64,000 nucleotides of DNA, taken from G963665005 sp963665005. Lineage in GTDB: Bacteria; Bacillota; Clostridia; Christensenellales; SZUA-584. Each line of letters begins with the position of its first letter. Position 1 is the stretch's first letter. Below the pieces are notes generated by a model. It worked only from the letters and a program-made list of their open reading frames with translations. It ran no database searches and was not told the origin of the DNA. This document shows, piece by piece, positions 34,364 through 43,682 of this stretch. Where the stretch lies: positions 186,001 through 250,000 of the forward strand of contig CAXXTQ010000001.1 of assembly GCA_963665005.2 (NCBI GenBank), written 5' to 3'. Made by a program: the position numbers and the translations under genes.

Positions 34364-35242
34364 ATGCCAAAAGAAATACAAGCAAAAAAAATATTAAACA
34401 GAAGCAAACACTCGTCCTACTGGTTCGGGGTAGAGTACGGATTTAATATCTACAGGGGTTGTGAGCATCGCTGTATATATTGTGATACGAGAAGCGAATG
34501 CTACGGCGTCGATGATTTTGATAACATTATCGTTAAGATAAACGCACCCGAGCTTTTAAAGAACGAGCTGGCGCGAAAAAGAAACAAAAGAGCAGTGTTA
34601 GGAACGGGGGCGATGAGCGACCCTTATACCCCTATTGAGCTTGAATACAAACTGACAAGAGAGTGCCTTAAAATTATTGCCGACAGGCAGTTTCCGGTAA
34701 ACATTTGCACCAAAAGTAACTTGATACTGCGCGATTTAGATTTGTTAGAAAGAATCAGCAAAGTTTACGCATGTGTACAATTTACAATAACAACTCCCAA
34801 CGATGAACTTGCAAAAATAACCGAGCCTATGGCGCCGCTGCCAAAAAAGCGTTTTGAAGCCATGGGCATTTTATCTTCAGCGGGCATTAAGGTCGGCGTA
34901 ACAATGATGCCGCTTTTGCCTTTTATCAATGAGAGCGAAGATGATATAAAAGTTTTGGTACAAAAAGCCAAGTATTACGGAGCAGAATATATTGTGCCCA
35001 GCTTTGGCATGACGCTAAGAGACAGGCAGCGCGCATACTATTATAATGAGCTGGATATTAGCTTTCCTGGTGTCAGAGAGAAATATGAGAAAAGATTTAA
35101 AGAATATTATCAGGCAGGTACAGTAAATTATAAAAAGATGAAATCCGTTTTCATAAAAGAGTGCACAAAACATAACATATCGTATAAAATGCCGTCTTAC
35201 CAAAGTGAACAAACAGCGTTTCAATTAAGCTTTTTTAAATAA
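34364..35242 (+). CDS. SPL-like radical SAM protein
   Basis: 292 residues from ATG 34364 (a GTG at 34355 is an alternative; neither has a strong ribosome binding site). Radical SAM cluster motif RGCEHRCIYCD with C33, C37, C40. GTGAMSDPYTPIELEYKLTRECL and TKSNLILRDLDLL match the spore photoproduct lyase/Rv2578c-like branch. It lacks the extra N-terminal domain of true SplB (~340 residues), so a direct role in spore DNA repair is uncertain. Single-gene unit. Confidence 0.82.
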   Translation: MPKEIQAKKILNRSKHSSYWFGVEYGFNIYRGCEHRCIYCDTRSECYGVDDFDNIIVKINAPELLKNELARKRNKRAVLGTGAMSDPYTPIELEYKLTRECLKIIADRQFPVNICTKSNLILRDLDLLERISKVYACVQFTITTPNDELAKITEPMAPLPKKRFEAMGILSSAGIKVGVTMMPLLPFINESEDDIKVLVQKAKYYGAEYIVPSFGMTLRDRQRAYYYNELDISFPGVREKYEKRFKEYYQAGTVNYKKMKSVFIKECTKHNISYKMPSYQSEQTAFQLSFFK

Positions 35243-35361
35243 CCATTGGAGTTTTTATGCAGGAAAGACACTTGCTTGTGACGAATATTTGAAAAAGAAC
35301 TAAAAAACGCCTTTATCCGCGTTTTATAATAAAATTAGCATGATATTCTAAGGAGGACTGA

Positions 35362-36105
35362 ATGAAAAAAAACAAACAAATCACAGGTATTATAGGAATT
35401 GGCGGAATCGTGTTGTTATTGGCGGTAATAATTTACTCTATGGTAAGCTTCGAAAAAGGTTTTTCTCCGCTTGGCTGTTTTATAACTGAACTAGGGTTTT
35501 ACACAGGCGGATATATGTCCATGTCTCCGGCGCTGATATTTAATCTGGGCTTTATAATATGCGGGCTTGTAATCTGCGCGTTTTTTGTAAATTACGGCAT
35601 ACAGAAAAGCACAAAGCTAAACGCAGCCGTAAGTTTTTTTGGAATGCTTAGCGGGGTGCTTTTAGCGGCAAAGGGTATCTTCACGCTTAATTTTTCGCAA
35701 TACCATTACATAGTATCTTCCGCGTTCTTCGCTTCTGTGTTTGTTATGAGCATATTATTTATAACCGACAGTATGCTAAGCAGCAATTTAAAGAAAAGCA
35801 ACCTCGCGAATATAATAGTCGCCTTTTTTGCGGGGCTTACAAGCGTGGTTTTCTCAGGATATACAATAACGGGCGGCATGGAAAAAGTATTTTTAGAAGA
35901 TTCGTCGGTTGTAGGGAGGCTTAGCATAATACCGTTTGCAATAATAGAATGGGCCGCCGCGGCTCTCATAATCGCTCTTTTTTCTATGCTTGCCATACAG
36001 ATGTTTCTTGGCAGCCGTGATACTCAAAGCGGAGGAAAAAATCCGCTGCGCTTTAATTTTAGAAAAGTTACCGGCAAACCCGATTCGCGAAGCATAGAAC
36101 TTTAA
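35362..36105 (+). CDS. DUF998-like seven-helix membrane protein
   Basis: 247 residues with about six to seven membrane helices (8-28, 55-78, 88-108, 118-138, 148-170, 192-215). The SPLGCFITELG and SPALIFNLGFIICGL loops resemble the DUF998 family. GGAGG is 5 bp before the ATG. Single gene with a strong terminator. Function unknown. Confidence 0.72.
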   Translation: MKKNKQITGIIGIGGIVLLLAVIIYSMVSFEKGFSPLGCFITELGFYTGGYMSMSPALIFNLGFIICGLVICAFFVNYGIQKSTKLNAAVSFFGMLSGVLLAAKGIFTLNFSQYHYIVSSAFFASVFVMSILFITDSMLSSNLKKSNLANIIVAFFAGLTSVVFSGYTITGGMEKVFLEDSSVVGRLSIIPFAIIEWAAAALIIALFSMLAIQMFLGSRDTQSGGKNPLRFNFRKVTGKPDSRSIEL

Positions 36106-36118
36106 AAAAAGAATCTGC

Positions 36119-36147
36119 GCCCCGAAAATTTCTTTCGGGGCTTTTTT
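36119..36147 (+). terminator. Terminator of the DUF998-like gene
   Basis: GCCCCGAAA / TTTCGGGGC, perfect 9-bp stem with ATTTC loop, followed by six T. Confidence 0.9.
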
Positions 36148-36159
36148 ATTGCATGGCTA

Positions 36160-36188
36160 TTGCGCCTTGCCCCGTCGGGCATTATACT
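36160..36188 (+). promoter_or_regulatory. Promoter abutting the B12-radical SAM gene
   Basis: TTGCGC (36160-36165), 17 bp, TATACT (36183-36188). The ATG at 36196 is 7 bp downstream, so a leaderless transcript is predicted. The -35 matches only three of six positions. Confidence 0.45.
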
Positions 36189-36195
36189 TAAAAGC

Positions 36196-37941
36196 ATGAA
36201 AAACATAACACTATGCGCAATAAACGCAAGATATTCCCACAGCAACCTTGCGCTCTTGTGTTTAAAGCACGCTGCGCAAAAGCCGGATATTAAAATAATA
36301 CAAATGAGCATCAACGACAAGATATCGCAAATCGTCAATACTATTTTTTGCGGCGAGCCCGATGCCGTCGGCTTTTCTTGTTATATTTGGAACATAGAGC
36401 ATGTGCTGAAAACCGCTTCATGTATAAAAAAAATATTACCCGAATGCTTTATTATTTTCGGCGGCCCGGAAGTCTCTTTTAACAGCGCCGATATGATGAA
36501 AAAACACAGCTTTATTGACATGATTATAAAAGGGCGCGGAGAAGCAGCTTTCTCGTATTTTTTGCAGCGCTTTGAATCGGGCTCTCCGATAGATTCTACG
36601 CCGTCCGCCTGTATTCGTACAAAAGAAAAAATAATTTCAAACGAACCAAAAGAAGTTTTTGATATGAACAGCCTGCCGTTTTTATACGGCGGCCTCGACT
36701 ATTTTAAAAATAAAATAATCTATTACGAGACAAGCAGAGGCTGCCCGTACAGCTGTGATTACTGCATGTCGGCGGGCGAAGATGTATCGCACCTCTCTTT
36801 GCAAAGAGTAAAAGAAGAGCTTGAATTTTTTATAAAATCTAACGTGCGCCAGGTTAAGCTTGTCGACAGGACTTTTAACTATCCGCCCGAGCGCGCGAAT
36901 AAGATATTTAAAATGCTGCTTTCTCTTTCAGAAAAATATCCCGAATCTTCTACGAGTTTTCATTTCGAGATATCGGCGAATATTATTGAAGACGAAACCA
37001 TAAAACTAATACGGAGTGCAAAAAAAGGCTTTTTTAAATTCGAGATAGGTGTACAGTCTACTCATCCGCCAACATTAAAAGCGGTCAACCGTAACCATGA
37101 TATGAAAAAGCTATTGGGAAATACACGAACTCTTTGTGCAATGGAAAACATACACGTTCACGCAGACCTTATTGCCGGGTTGCCCCTCGAGGGGTATCGG
37201 GAGTTTTCCAAATCATTCAACGATGTTTACAGCCTCGGCGCGGATAAAATTCAGCTAGGGTTTCTCAAAGTACTGAAAGGCAGCCGCATGCGCGAAACAG
37301 CGCAAAAATACGGCATTGAATATACAGATTATGCGCCTTATGAGGTATTGTCTACGCACGCATTATCGTATGAAGAGATTCAAAAGCTTCATAGAATAGA
37401 GCATCTTACCGATGCCCTGTATAACACAAAGCATTTTGTTAAAACGCTTGAGGCCTTTGTTCCTTTGTTTTGCTCTCCATTTGATTTTTACAATCGGTTC
37501 GCAGAATTTTTGTGCCAAAAAGAATATTTTGCTTCGCCTAAAAAAAAGCAGTTTCTTTTTGATATGCTTATTCTGTTTGCTAAAATAAGCCGCTGCAAAG
37601 ACGTCGACGTTATAAAAGAAGCTCTGATTTTTGACTGGCTGTGCATGGAAAAACCGAGAAGCTGGCCAAAACAAATAGAAATATCGCAGACTGACGAACA
37701 AAAGCTGCAAATACGCGCTTTCTTTAAAAACAAAGAATGTATACAAAAATATTTGCCAGGCTATCAAAAACTTTCGGGCGGAGAAATATCCAAGCGATGT
37801 TTTATATATCAATTTGAAAGTATCATGCAGTCTGCCGTGCTTTTCGATTACGGTAAAAATAAAGACGCTGATAACTTTTGCCGGAAAATCAATTTTGATT
37901 TTATTTGCGAAATAAGCGATAATAAATCTATGGGGAGGTAA
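36196..37941 (+). CDS. B12-binding-domain radical SAM protein (DUF4080 type)
   Basis: 581 residues from ATG 36196. N-terminal cobalamin-binding Rossmann domain (1-~140, GEPDAVGFSCYIWN and IIFGGPEVSF). Radical SAM core ~175-400 with C183, C187 and C190 (TSRGCPYSCDYCMS), GVQSTHPPTLKAVNR and LIAGLPLEG. The C-terminal ~180 residues match the DUF4080 pattern. The cobalamin-binding His motif DxHxxG is not evident, so the domain may have lost B12 as some family members have. No ribosome binding site; see the promoter entry. 5 bp before galM. Confidence 0.85.
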   Translation: MKNITLCAINARYSHSNLALLCLKHAAQKPDIKIIQMSINDKISQIVNTIFCGEPDAVGFSCYIWNIEHVLKTASCIKKILPECFIIFGGPEVSFNSADMMKKHSFIDMIIKGRGEAAFSYFLQRFESGSPIDSTPSACIRTKEKIISNEPKEVFDMNSLPFLYGGLDYFKNKIIYYETSRGCPYSCDYCMSAGEDVSHLSLQRVKEELEFFIKSNVRQVKLVDRTFNYPPERANKIFKMLLSLSEKYPESSTSFHFEISANIIEDETIKLIRSAKKGFFKFEIGVQSTHPPTLKAVNRNHDMKKLLGNTRTLCAMENIHVHADLIAGLPLEGYREFSKSFNDVYSLGADKIQLGFLKVLKGSRMRETAQKYGIEYTDYAPYEVLSTHALSYEEIQKLHRIEHLTDALYNTKHFVKTLEAFVPLFCSPFDFYNRFAEFLCQKEYFASPKKKQFLFDMLILFAKISRCKDVDVIKEALIFDWLCMEKPRSWPKQIEISQTDEQKLQIRAFFKNKECIQKYLPGYQKLSGGEISKRCFIYQFESIMQSAVLFDYGKNKDADNFCRKINFDFICEISDNKSMGR

Positions 37942-37946
37942 GAAAC

Positions 37947-38984
37947 ATGGTGAATAAAGAAAAGTTCGGAGTGTGCAAAGACGGTAAAAGCGCCTATCTG
38001 TACACCATAAAAAACGAGGCGGGCATGTCGGCAAAAATCTGCGATTTCGGCGGAATTATTGTAAACCTTTTTGTTAAAGATAAGCTGGGACAAAAAAAAG
38101 ATGTGGTCTTGGGGTTCGACAGTTTGGCAGAGTATGAGGCCAATCCGCCTTATTTTGGTGCGGCGATAGGCAGGTGTGCAAACCGCATCAACGACGGCAG
38201 ATTTTCTCTTGACGGCAAAGAGTACCAGCTTGATTGCAACGAAGGCGAGAACCATCTTCACGGCGGAAAACAGGGTTTCGATAAAAAACTCTGGAACGCA
38301 GAACAGACTTCGCCCGACAGCCTTAAGCTGACACTTTTCAGCGCCGACAACGACCAGCATTATCCGGGCAATCTTATTGTCTGCGTTATCTATACAATAA
38401 CCAAAAATAATGCTCTTCTAATAGAATACAAAGGGCTAAGCGACAAAAAGACGCTTTTCAATATGACAAACCATTCGTATTTTAATTTAGACGGGCAGGA
38501 CAGCAGCAGTATACTTGAGCATTACGTTTCTATAGACGCGGATTCCATAACAACAGTCACCGAAAACATGAAATCAACCGGAGAAATTATGCCTGTTGAA
38601 GGCACGCCGCTCGATTTTAGAAAAAGCAAAAAGATAGGCGCGCATATAAACGCCGCCCATCCGCAGATAGAGTATGTAAAAGGATTTGATCATAATTTTG
38701 CGCTTAACCACAGCTCGGACATAATCGCGCAGGCTTACAGCGAAGACTCGGGTATCTGCATGAGCGTGTCTACCAATCTGCCTGGGGTACAACTTTATAC
38801 CGGCAACTACCTGGACGAAAATATAACGCTTAAAGGCGAAAGAAAAGCCGCGCAGTATAACGCGTTTTGTCTCGAGACGCAATATTTCCCCAACGCGATA
38901 AACTATACTGCTTTTGATACTCCCGCCATCGAGGCAGGACAGTATACACAGTATCAGACGAGCTATGAGTTTTCAGTCAAATAG
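37947..38984 (+). CDS. galM: Aldose 1-epimerase
   Basis: Mutarotase for galactose/glucose. 345 residues, GGGGAGGT before the ATG. Family signatures: the GGIIVNLFVKDK start, GAAIGRCANRINDGRFSLDGKEYQL, ENHLHGG (catalytic His), NHSYFNLDGQ (second His) and GVQLYTGNYLDE; FCLETQYFPNAIN near the end carries the catalytic Glu. Co-transcribed behind the radical SAM gene; no gal operon nearby. Confidence 0.94.
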   Translation: MVNKEKFGVCKDGKSAYLYTIKNEAGMSAKICDFGGIIVNLFVKDKLGQKKDVVLGFDSLAEYEANPPYFGAAIGRCANRINDGRFSLDGKEYQLDCNEGENHLHGGKQGFDKKLWNAEQTSPDSLKLTLFSADNDQHYPGNLIVCVIYTITKNNALLIEYKGLSDKKTLFNMTNHSYFNLDGQDSSSILEHYVSIDADSITTVTENMKSTGEIMPVEGTPLDFRKSKKIGAHINAAHPQIEYVKGFDHNFALNHSSDIIAQAYSEDSGICMSVSTNLPGVQLYTGNYLDENITLKGERKAAQYNAFCLETQYFPNAINYTAFDTPAIEAGQYTQYQTSYEFSVK

Positions 38985-39001
38985 TAAATTAGAGAAAAGC
39001 T

Positions 39002-39475
39002 TTATAAGAGCTCTTGAATCTTGCCCTCTATCTCTTTAGGCTCTGTTTTTGGCGCGAACCTTTCTACTACATTGCCATCAGAGTCTATAAGAAACTTTGT
39101 AAAGTTCCATTTTATCGTTTTCCCCAAAACACCCGGCGCGGCTTGCTTCAGATAAACATAAAGCGGCGCCGTATTATCTCCGTTGACATCAATTTTTTTA
39201 AACAGCGGAAAGGTCACGCCGTAATTTATTGTGCAGAAAGTCTTTATTTCTTCGTCGCTGCCCGGTTCCTGATTGGCAAACTGGTTGCACGGAAAAGCAA
39301 GAATGCTGAATTTTTTGTCTTTATATTCTTCATACAGTTTTTGAAGCCCTTCGTACTGCGGAGTAAACCCGCATTTGCTTGCTGTGTTTACAATCAAAAG
39401 AACGTAGCCTTTATAGTCGCTAAGAGAGACCTCTTTGCCCGAATTATCTGTAACTTTAAAATCGTATATATTCAT
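39002..39475 (-). CDS. Glutathione peroxidase-family thiol peroxidase
   Basis: 157 residues, thioredoxin-fold peroxidase. The catalytic cysteine Cys35 sits in NTASKCGFTPQYEGL (Cys instead of selenocysteine). The partners FPCNQFANQEPG and KWNFTKFLID supply the Gln, Trp and Asn of the active site. Bacterial members usually use thioredoxin rather than glutathione. Monocistronic with its own promoter. Confidence 0.94.
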   Translation of the reverse strand: MNIYDFKVTDNSGKEVSLSDYKGYVLLIVNTASKCGFTPQYEGLQKLYEEYKDKKFSILAFPCNQFANQEPGSDEEIKTFCTINYGVTFPLFKKIDVNGDNTAPLYVYLKQAAPGVLGKTIKWNFTKFLIDSDGNVVERFAPKTEPKEIEGKIQELL

Positions 39476-39533
39476 ATTTACACCTTTTTCCTTTCGGGTT
39501 TATTATCTGTATCTGCATTTGTTTTTATTAAAT

Positions 39534-39561
39534 ATTATATAAAACCAAGCTGTGTTTTGCA
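39534..39561 (-). promoter_or_regulatory. Promoter of the peroxidase gene
   Basis: Minus strand TTGCAA (39556-39561), 16 bp, TATAAT (39534-39539). Confidence 0.55.
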
Positions 39562-39655
39562 AATTAGCCGTTAAACGCGCGTTTATAAACGGCCTTTTTA
39601 TCTGCGCCTTAAATTACGGTATTTCATTATTGCGGTTTGAAGATAATTTTCCGGC

Positions 39656-39673
39656 ATAATTTCGTGAAATTAT
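39656..39673. promoter_or_regulatory. Palindrome upstream of the SPOCS-LysM gene
   Basis: ATAATTTC (39656-39663), GT, GAAATTAT (39666-39673): perfect 8-bp arms, ~50 bp before the start codon. Candidate operator. Confidence 0.45.
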
Positions 39674-39721
39674 ATGTATATATTTATAGGAGAACTATCT
39701 TTAAAAAGAGAGGTTAAAAAT

Positions 39722-41230
39722 ATGAAAGTACAAAAATCAACATTTAAGACAGAAACAGCTTGTAAAACAAAATTAAGCGAAAGCCTTGTTGAAGGACGGC
39801 TCTCGCTGCCGCCCGAAAAATCTGATATACAGCGCGTTTTGTTTGTACAGGGAAAAGTACATGTCGGCGCCGAGCCGGCAGACGGAAAGGTGTTCATGGA
39901 CGGCAGCGTTCGGTTTTGCGTTGTATATATGGATATAGAGGGCAACATCGATTCTTTTGAATCATCATCCGTGTTCCGCCATTCGCAGGACGTGCAGGGC
40001 GCGGGAAGTAATATGAACGTATATTGCAAAGGCAGCGTTAAAGAAATCGAATATACCATTGAAGACGGGCGCAGAGTTTATGTTAAGGGTATCGTTTCCA
40101 TGAATATAAGAGCAAGCGTTTCACAAAGCTGTGAAGCGGTAAGCTCGGCAGATTCGGCAGACATGCAGGTAAAGATGTTTCGGCAGAGCATATCGGCCGT
40201 AAAAGAATATAAAAAGGATACGGTAGTTATAAATGAGGATCTGCGAGTGCCCCAGAGCATGCCCAGGGCCGAAAAAATATTATTCTGCGACGCATACACG
40301 GTTATAAAATCGGTAAAAACCGAAGAGCTTAAAATCATTGTTGAAGGCGATATAAAAATGATGATACTCTATCTCTCGCAAGACAAGAGCGCACCCCTCC
40401 AGTATTTTTATGAATCGCTGCCTTTCGGCGAGATACTGCCATCCGAAAGCGTTTCGCCCGACGATATGGTAATGGCGGATTCTGATATGTACGATTTGCG
40501 CGTTGATATCGCCGAAGAATCGAGCGATGTGCTGCGCCTTTATGCCAAGCTGAATATCCTTTGCTCTGTAATGACTACAGGCGATATTGAATATATGCAG
40601 GACGCTTATTCGCTTGAAAACCGGCTGAACGTATCGCGCGAAAACTATTCATACCGGCACGCAGACCTTTGCGCCTGCGTTAAAGCTATCACCAGATGTT
40701 CGATAACGGTGCCTGAAACGCTTCCCGCAGTCTCTCGAATAATTTGCATGAAAGCCTCGCCGGTAATCGCGACGGCAACACCGTCTACAGACAGAGTATA
40801 CCTTGACGGGCTTATGATGTTTACCATATGCTATTCTTCGCCCCAGGGCATGCAAAGCTATTGCGGCGAAGTTCCCTTCGAAGCAGAAGCGCAGCTTGAG
40901 GGCATAATCGACACGCACGATATTGAGCTTTGCGCCCAAGTTGAATACTGCTCTTTCGAGGGAGCGGGAAGAGATATAAGCGTCAAGTTTATGATGGACA
41001 TTGAGATAAAGGCGTATACACAAAAGAGTTTCTGCCTTGTTTCGGATATACAAGAGACGGGCGAAAGCGCGCCCGTTAAAAAAGGCATAACGATATATTT
41101 TGCCGACGGCGGAGAGAGCACATGGGATATAGCAAAAAGGTATTCCACAACACTTGATACCGTCCGCAAATTTAACCCCGAAATAAAAGAAACGGCCGAG
41201 CAGGGGCAAAAAATATTGATTATGGGTTAA
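39722..41230 (+). CDS. DUF3794 (SPOCS) and LysM domain protein
   Basis: 502 residues from ATG 39722 (GAGAGG upstream); the open frame starts earlier at 39674. Contains two to three SPOCS/DUF3794 beta domains (~30-110, ~155-250, ~310-425), found in clostridial spore coat/exosporium proteins. A C-terminal LysM motif (~455-500: GESTWDIAKRYSTTLDTVRKFNPEI..GQKILIMG) binds glycan. No signal peptide, as expected for a protein assembled on the forespore from the mother cell. A promoter of the usual sigmaA kind is not obvious. Confidence 0.88.
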   Translation: MKVQKSTFKTETACKTKLSESLVEGRLSLPPEKSDIQRVLFVQGKVHVGAEPADGKVFMDGSVRFCVVYMDIEGNIDSFESSSVFRHSQDVQGAGSNMNVYCKGSVKEIEYTIEDGRRVYVKGIVSMNIRASVSQSCEAVSSADSADMQVKMFRQSISAVKEYKKDTVVINEDLRVPQSMPRAEKILFCDAYTVIKSVKTEELKIIVEGDIKMMILYLSQDKSAPLQYFYESLPFGEILPSESVSPDDMVMADSDMYDLRVDIAEESSDVLRLYAKLNILCSVMTTGDIEYMQDAYSLENRLNVSRENYSYRHADLCACVKAITRCSITVPETLPAVSRIICMKASPVIATATPSTDRVYLDGLMMFTICYSSPQGMQSYCGEVPFEAEAQLEGIIDTHDIELCAQVEYCSFEGAGRDISVKFMMDIEIKAYTQKSFCLVSDIQETGESAPVKKGITIYFADGGESTWDIAKRYSTTLDTVRKFNPEIKETAEQGQKILIMG

Positions 41231-41253
41231 AATATATAAATAAAAAGACATTC

Positions 41254-41280
41254 AAACCTCCTGTCATAAGGAGGTTTTTT
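41254..41280. terminator. Terminator after the SPOCS-LysM gene
   Basis: AAACCTCCT (41254-41262) pairs with AGGAGGTTT (41269-41277), followed by a T-run. It may also serve the converging gene at 41300. Confidence 0.85.
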
Positions 41281-41299
41281 TCTTTATGTAATTATTTTT

Positions 41300-42220
41300 T
41301 TATATCAGTTTGTTATCGTATAGTATTTCGACAAGCAACGCCGCCCCGAGCCCTACTGTCGCCGGGCATTTATCATCGTGAGCGCCCGCTTCGTCAAACG
41401 CAGCCTTCTCTTCGGGAATACGAAAATCATAAGTTTCGCCGAACTTCTCGAATTGTATATCGCGGCATATGTTAGTGCCGTATACGTCTTGGAATTTGTC
41501 GTGCAATATTCGCCCCAGTTCAAAAGCTTTTGCTGTCGCGCCGTCGACACCTAAATCTTTTAGTTCTCTTCCTACATAGCTGCTTATAATAAGATTGGCT
41601 CCCGAATATGCCCCGCACGCGCTATCACAGCAACCGGCTATTCCGCCCGCCATGCCACTTGCCGCCCTGAAAAGGTATTCTTGCTTTTCTCCCGTACTGT
41701 TTGCGGTCTTAAAAAACGCCTTTATAGTGCATTGCGCGCATCCGTAATACTGCGCCTCGTTTTTAAAACCTGTTTCATACGCTTTTCTCATAAGCTTTAG
41801 TTTTTTCTCGTCGGTATCAAACAGCGAATTGTCTAACATTCCGACATACGCCTCGCTTATAAGATACGATAGCTCAGGTTCAAAATAAAAATTCATGATT
41901 TCTTCTATCGCGCTTCTTATACCAACCAGCGCCAGTGTGTTTGATATGTATATATCTTCTTTGGCTTTGGTAGAAACGGCGGCGGCAGCAAGCATACAAA
42001 TATAATAAGGGTAGATTCCCGCCTTTTTGCAAAGAAGGGCCGCTTCTCTTATAATACCGCCCTCGGCTAAAACTTGATCTGAGCCGGCAGCGCCTCTTTT
42101 TATAACAAGCGCAGCCTGCATTTCCTGTTTAAGCCCTGCTTTTGCTTTTTGTTCTTTCGGCATGCCGCAAAAATATATTTCCGCCTGTTCCAAAATCCGA
42201 GATAAAAAATCGCTGTTCAT
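41300..42220 (-). CDS. C_GCAxxG_C_C family putative redox protein with N-terminal extension
   Basis: 306 residues. The C-terminal half carries the Cys pattern of the family: YYGCAQCTIKAFF, ASGMAGGIAGCCDSACGAYSGAN, YGTNICRDIQF and DDKCPATV. These cysteines are thought to bind an Fe-S cluster or act in redox chemistry. Residues 1-155 are helical, not part of the usual ~120-150 residue family, and unrecognised. AAAGGC precedes the start. Monocistronic between dnaB and the SPOCS gene. Confidence 0.78.
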   Translation of the reverse strand: MNSDFLSRILEQAEIYFCGMPKEQKAKAGLKQEMQAALVIKRGAAGSDQVLAEGGIIREAALLCKKAGIYPYYICMLAAAAVSTKAKEDIYISNTLALVGIRSAIEEIMNFYFEPELSYLISEAYVGMLDNSLFDTDEKKLKLMRKAYETGFKNEAQYYGCAQCTIKAFFKTANSTGEKQEYLFRAASGMAGGIAGCCDSACGAYSGANLIISSYVGRELKDLGVDGATAKAFELGRILHDKFQDVYGTNICRDIQFEKFGETYDFRIPEEKAAFDEAGAHDDKCPATVGLGAALLVEILYDNKLI

Positions 42221-42320
42221 ATCAAATGCCTTTCTTTTTTAATGAAATAGCGTTTTATAAAACAAGGACAAGCTTTATGAAAAAGCCCGCCCTATAAATG
42301 CCTTTATTTAAGCCGCAGCG

Positions 42321-43670
42321 CTAATATTCGTTTTCATCGGGTACGTTATGCTGTGCCAATTCAACAAACCTTGTATATTCGCCTCTCCAGCCTACATCAA
42401 TATCTCCCGTCGGCCCGCTTCTTTGTTTTGCGACAATAACTTTAGATATGTTGTTTGCTTCTTTGTCGTAATAATTATCTCTATGTAAAAATATAACGAC
42501 ATCGGCGTCCTGCTCAATACTTCCCGATTCGCGAAGGTCTGATAATACGGGCCGTTTAGATTCTCTTTTTTCGCTCTCTCTTGAAAGCTGCGATAATAAT
42601 ATAACCGGCATATCGAGTTCTTTCGCCATTATCTTTAGCGACCTCGTCATCGCCGAAACTTCCTGCTGGCGGTTTTCTCTTCTGTCTTTTCCCGTCATAA
42701 GCTGGAGATAATCTATTACTACGAGCCCAAGGCCTTTTTCCTGCTTTAGCCGCCTTGCTTTGGCGAGCATCTCCATAACGGTTATAGACGGCGAATCGTC
42801 TACGTATACGGGCGCTACACCGAGTATGTTAACGGCCTCGGAAAGCCTGTCGAAATCTTCGTCTGTCAGCCCGCCCGTTCTCGTCTTCTGGCTGTCTACC
42901 AAAGCTTCGCTGCAAAGCATACGCATGGCAAGCTGTTCTCTAGCCATTTCAAGAGAAAATATAGCTACCGGTATCTGTTTTTTTACGGCGGCAAACTGCG
43001 CGATGTTAAGCGCGAAACTTGTTTTGCCCATTCCCGGGCGCCCTGCGACTATAATAAGCTGTGCGGGCTGCAATCCCGAAAGTTTTTTATCTAGTATAGA
43101 AAATCCTGTGGGTATGCCAAGAAGCCCCGATTCATTGTTCATAGACTCGCCTATAATAGTATAGCCCTCGAGAAGCGAGTTTTTGATGTGCTCTAATGAA
43201 TCGCGTTTACGCTTAACGGCTATCTTATAGATAATGTCGCCCGCGCGGTTTACAATATCGGCTATCTCGTCTTCTGAAGATGTGGCGTCGCGTATTATCT
43301 CGTTGCCCGCCGCGATGAGCGACCGAAGCACAGATTTCTGCTCAACGATGTCTATGTAATACATTATGTTAGAAGCGCTCGGAACGCTGCTTGCAAGATC
43401 TGCGATATAGACGGTATCGTCCGCACCCTCTATAAGCCCTTTTCTCTCAAGCTTGTCGATAACTGTAACTGTGTCTATAGGCTTGCCGAGCTCAGAAAGC
43501 TCGCCCATTGCTTCATAGATAATCTGATTACGCTTTGAGTAAAAATTCTCAGGAGTAAGGTGCTCTAAAGCTATAAAAACTGCCTTGGGGTCTAAAAACA
43601 TGCTCCCAAGAACGCTTCGCTCCGCTTCTAAATTGTTCGGCGGCATATACGCCCGCGCTTGCTCTGCCAT
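42321..43670 (-). CDS. dnaB: Replicative DNA helicase
   Basis: 449 residues. N-terminal primase-interaction domain (1-~105), linker, and RecA-like ATPase with Walker A GRPGMGKTSFALN, Walker B LVVIDYLQLM and the arginine-finger region SDLRESGSIEQDADVVIFLHR. No intein is visible, unlike many DnaB proteins. Last gene of the operon, 12 bp after rplI. Confidence 0.97.
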   Translation of the reverse strand: MAEQARAYMPPNNLEAERSVLGSMFLDPKAVFIALEHLTPENFYSKRNQIIYEAMGELSELGKPIDTVTVIDKLERKGLIEGADDTVYIADLASSVPSASNIMYYIDIVEQKSVLRSLIAAGNEIIRDATSSEDEIADIVNRAGDIIYKIAVKRKRDSLEHIKNSLLEGYTIIGESMNNESGLLGIPTGFSILDKKLSGLQPAQLIIVAGRPGMGKTSFALNIAQFAAVKKQIPVAIFSLEMAREQLAMRMLCSEALVDSQKTRTGGLTDEDFDRLSEAVNILGVAPVYVDDSPSITVMEMLAKARRLKQEKGLGLVVIDYLQLMTGKDRRENRQQEVSAMTRSLKIMAKELDMPVILLSQLSRESEKRESKRPVLSDLRESGSIEQDADVVIFLHRDNYYDKEANNISKVIVAKQRSGPTGDIDVGWRGEYTRFVELAQHNVPDENEY

Positions 43671-43682
43671 AACGATCCTTCT

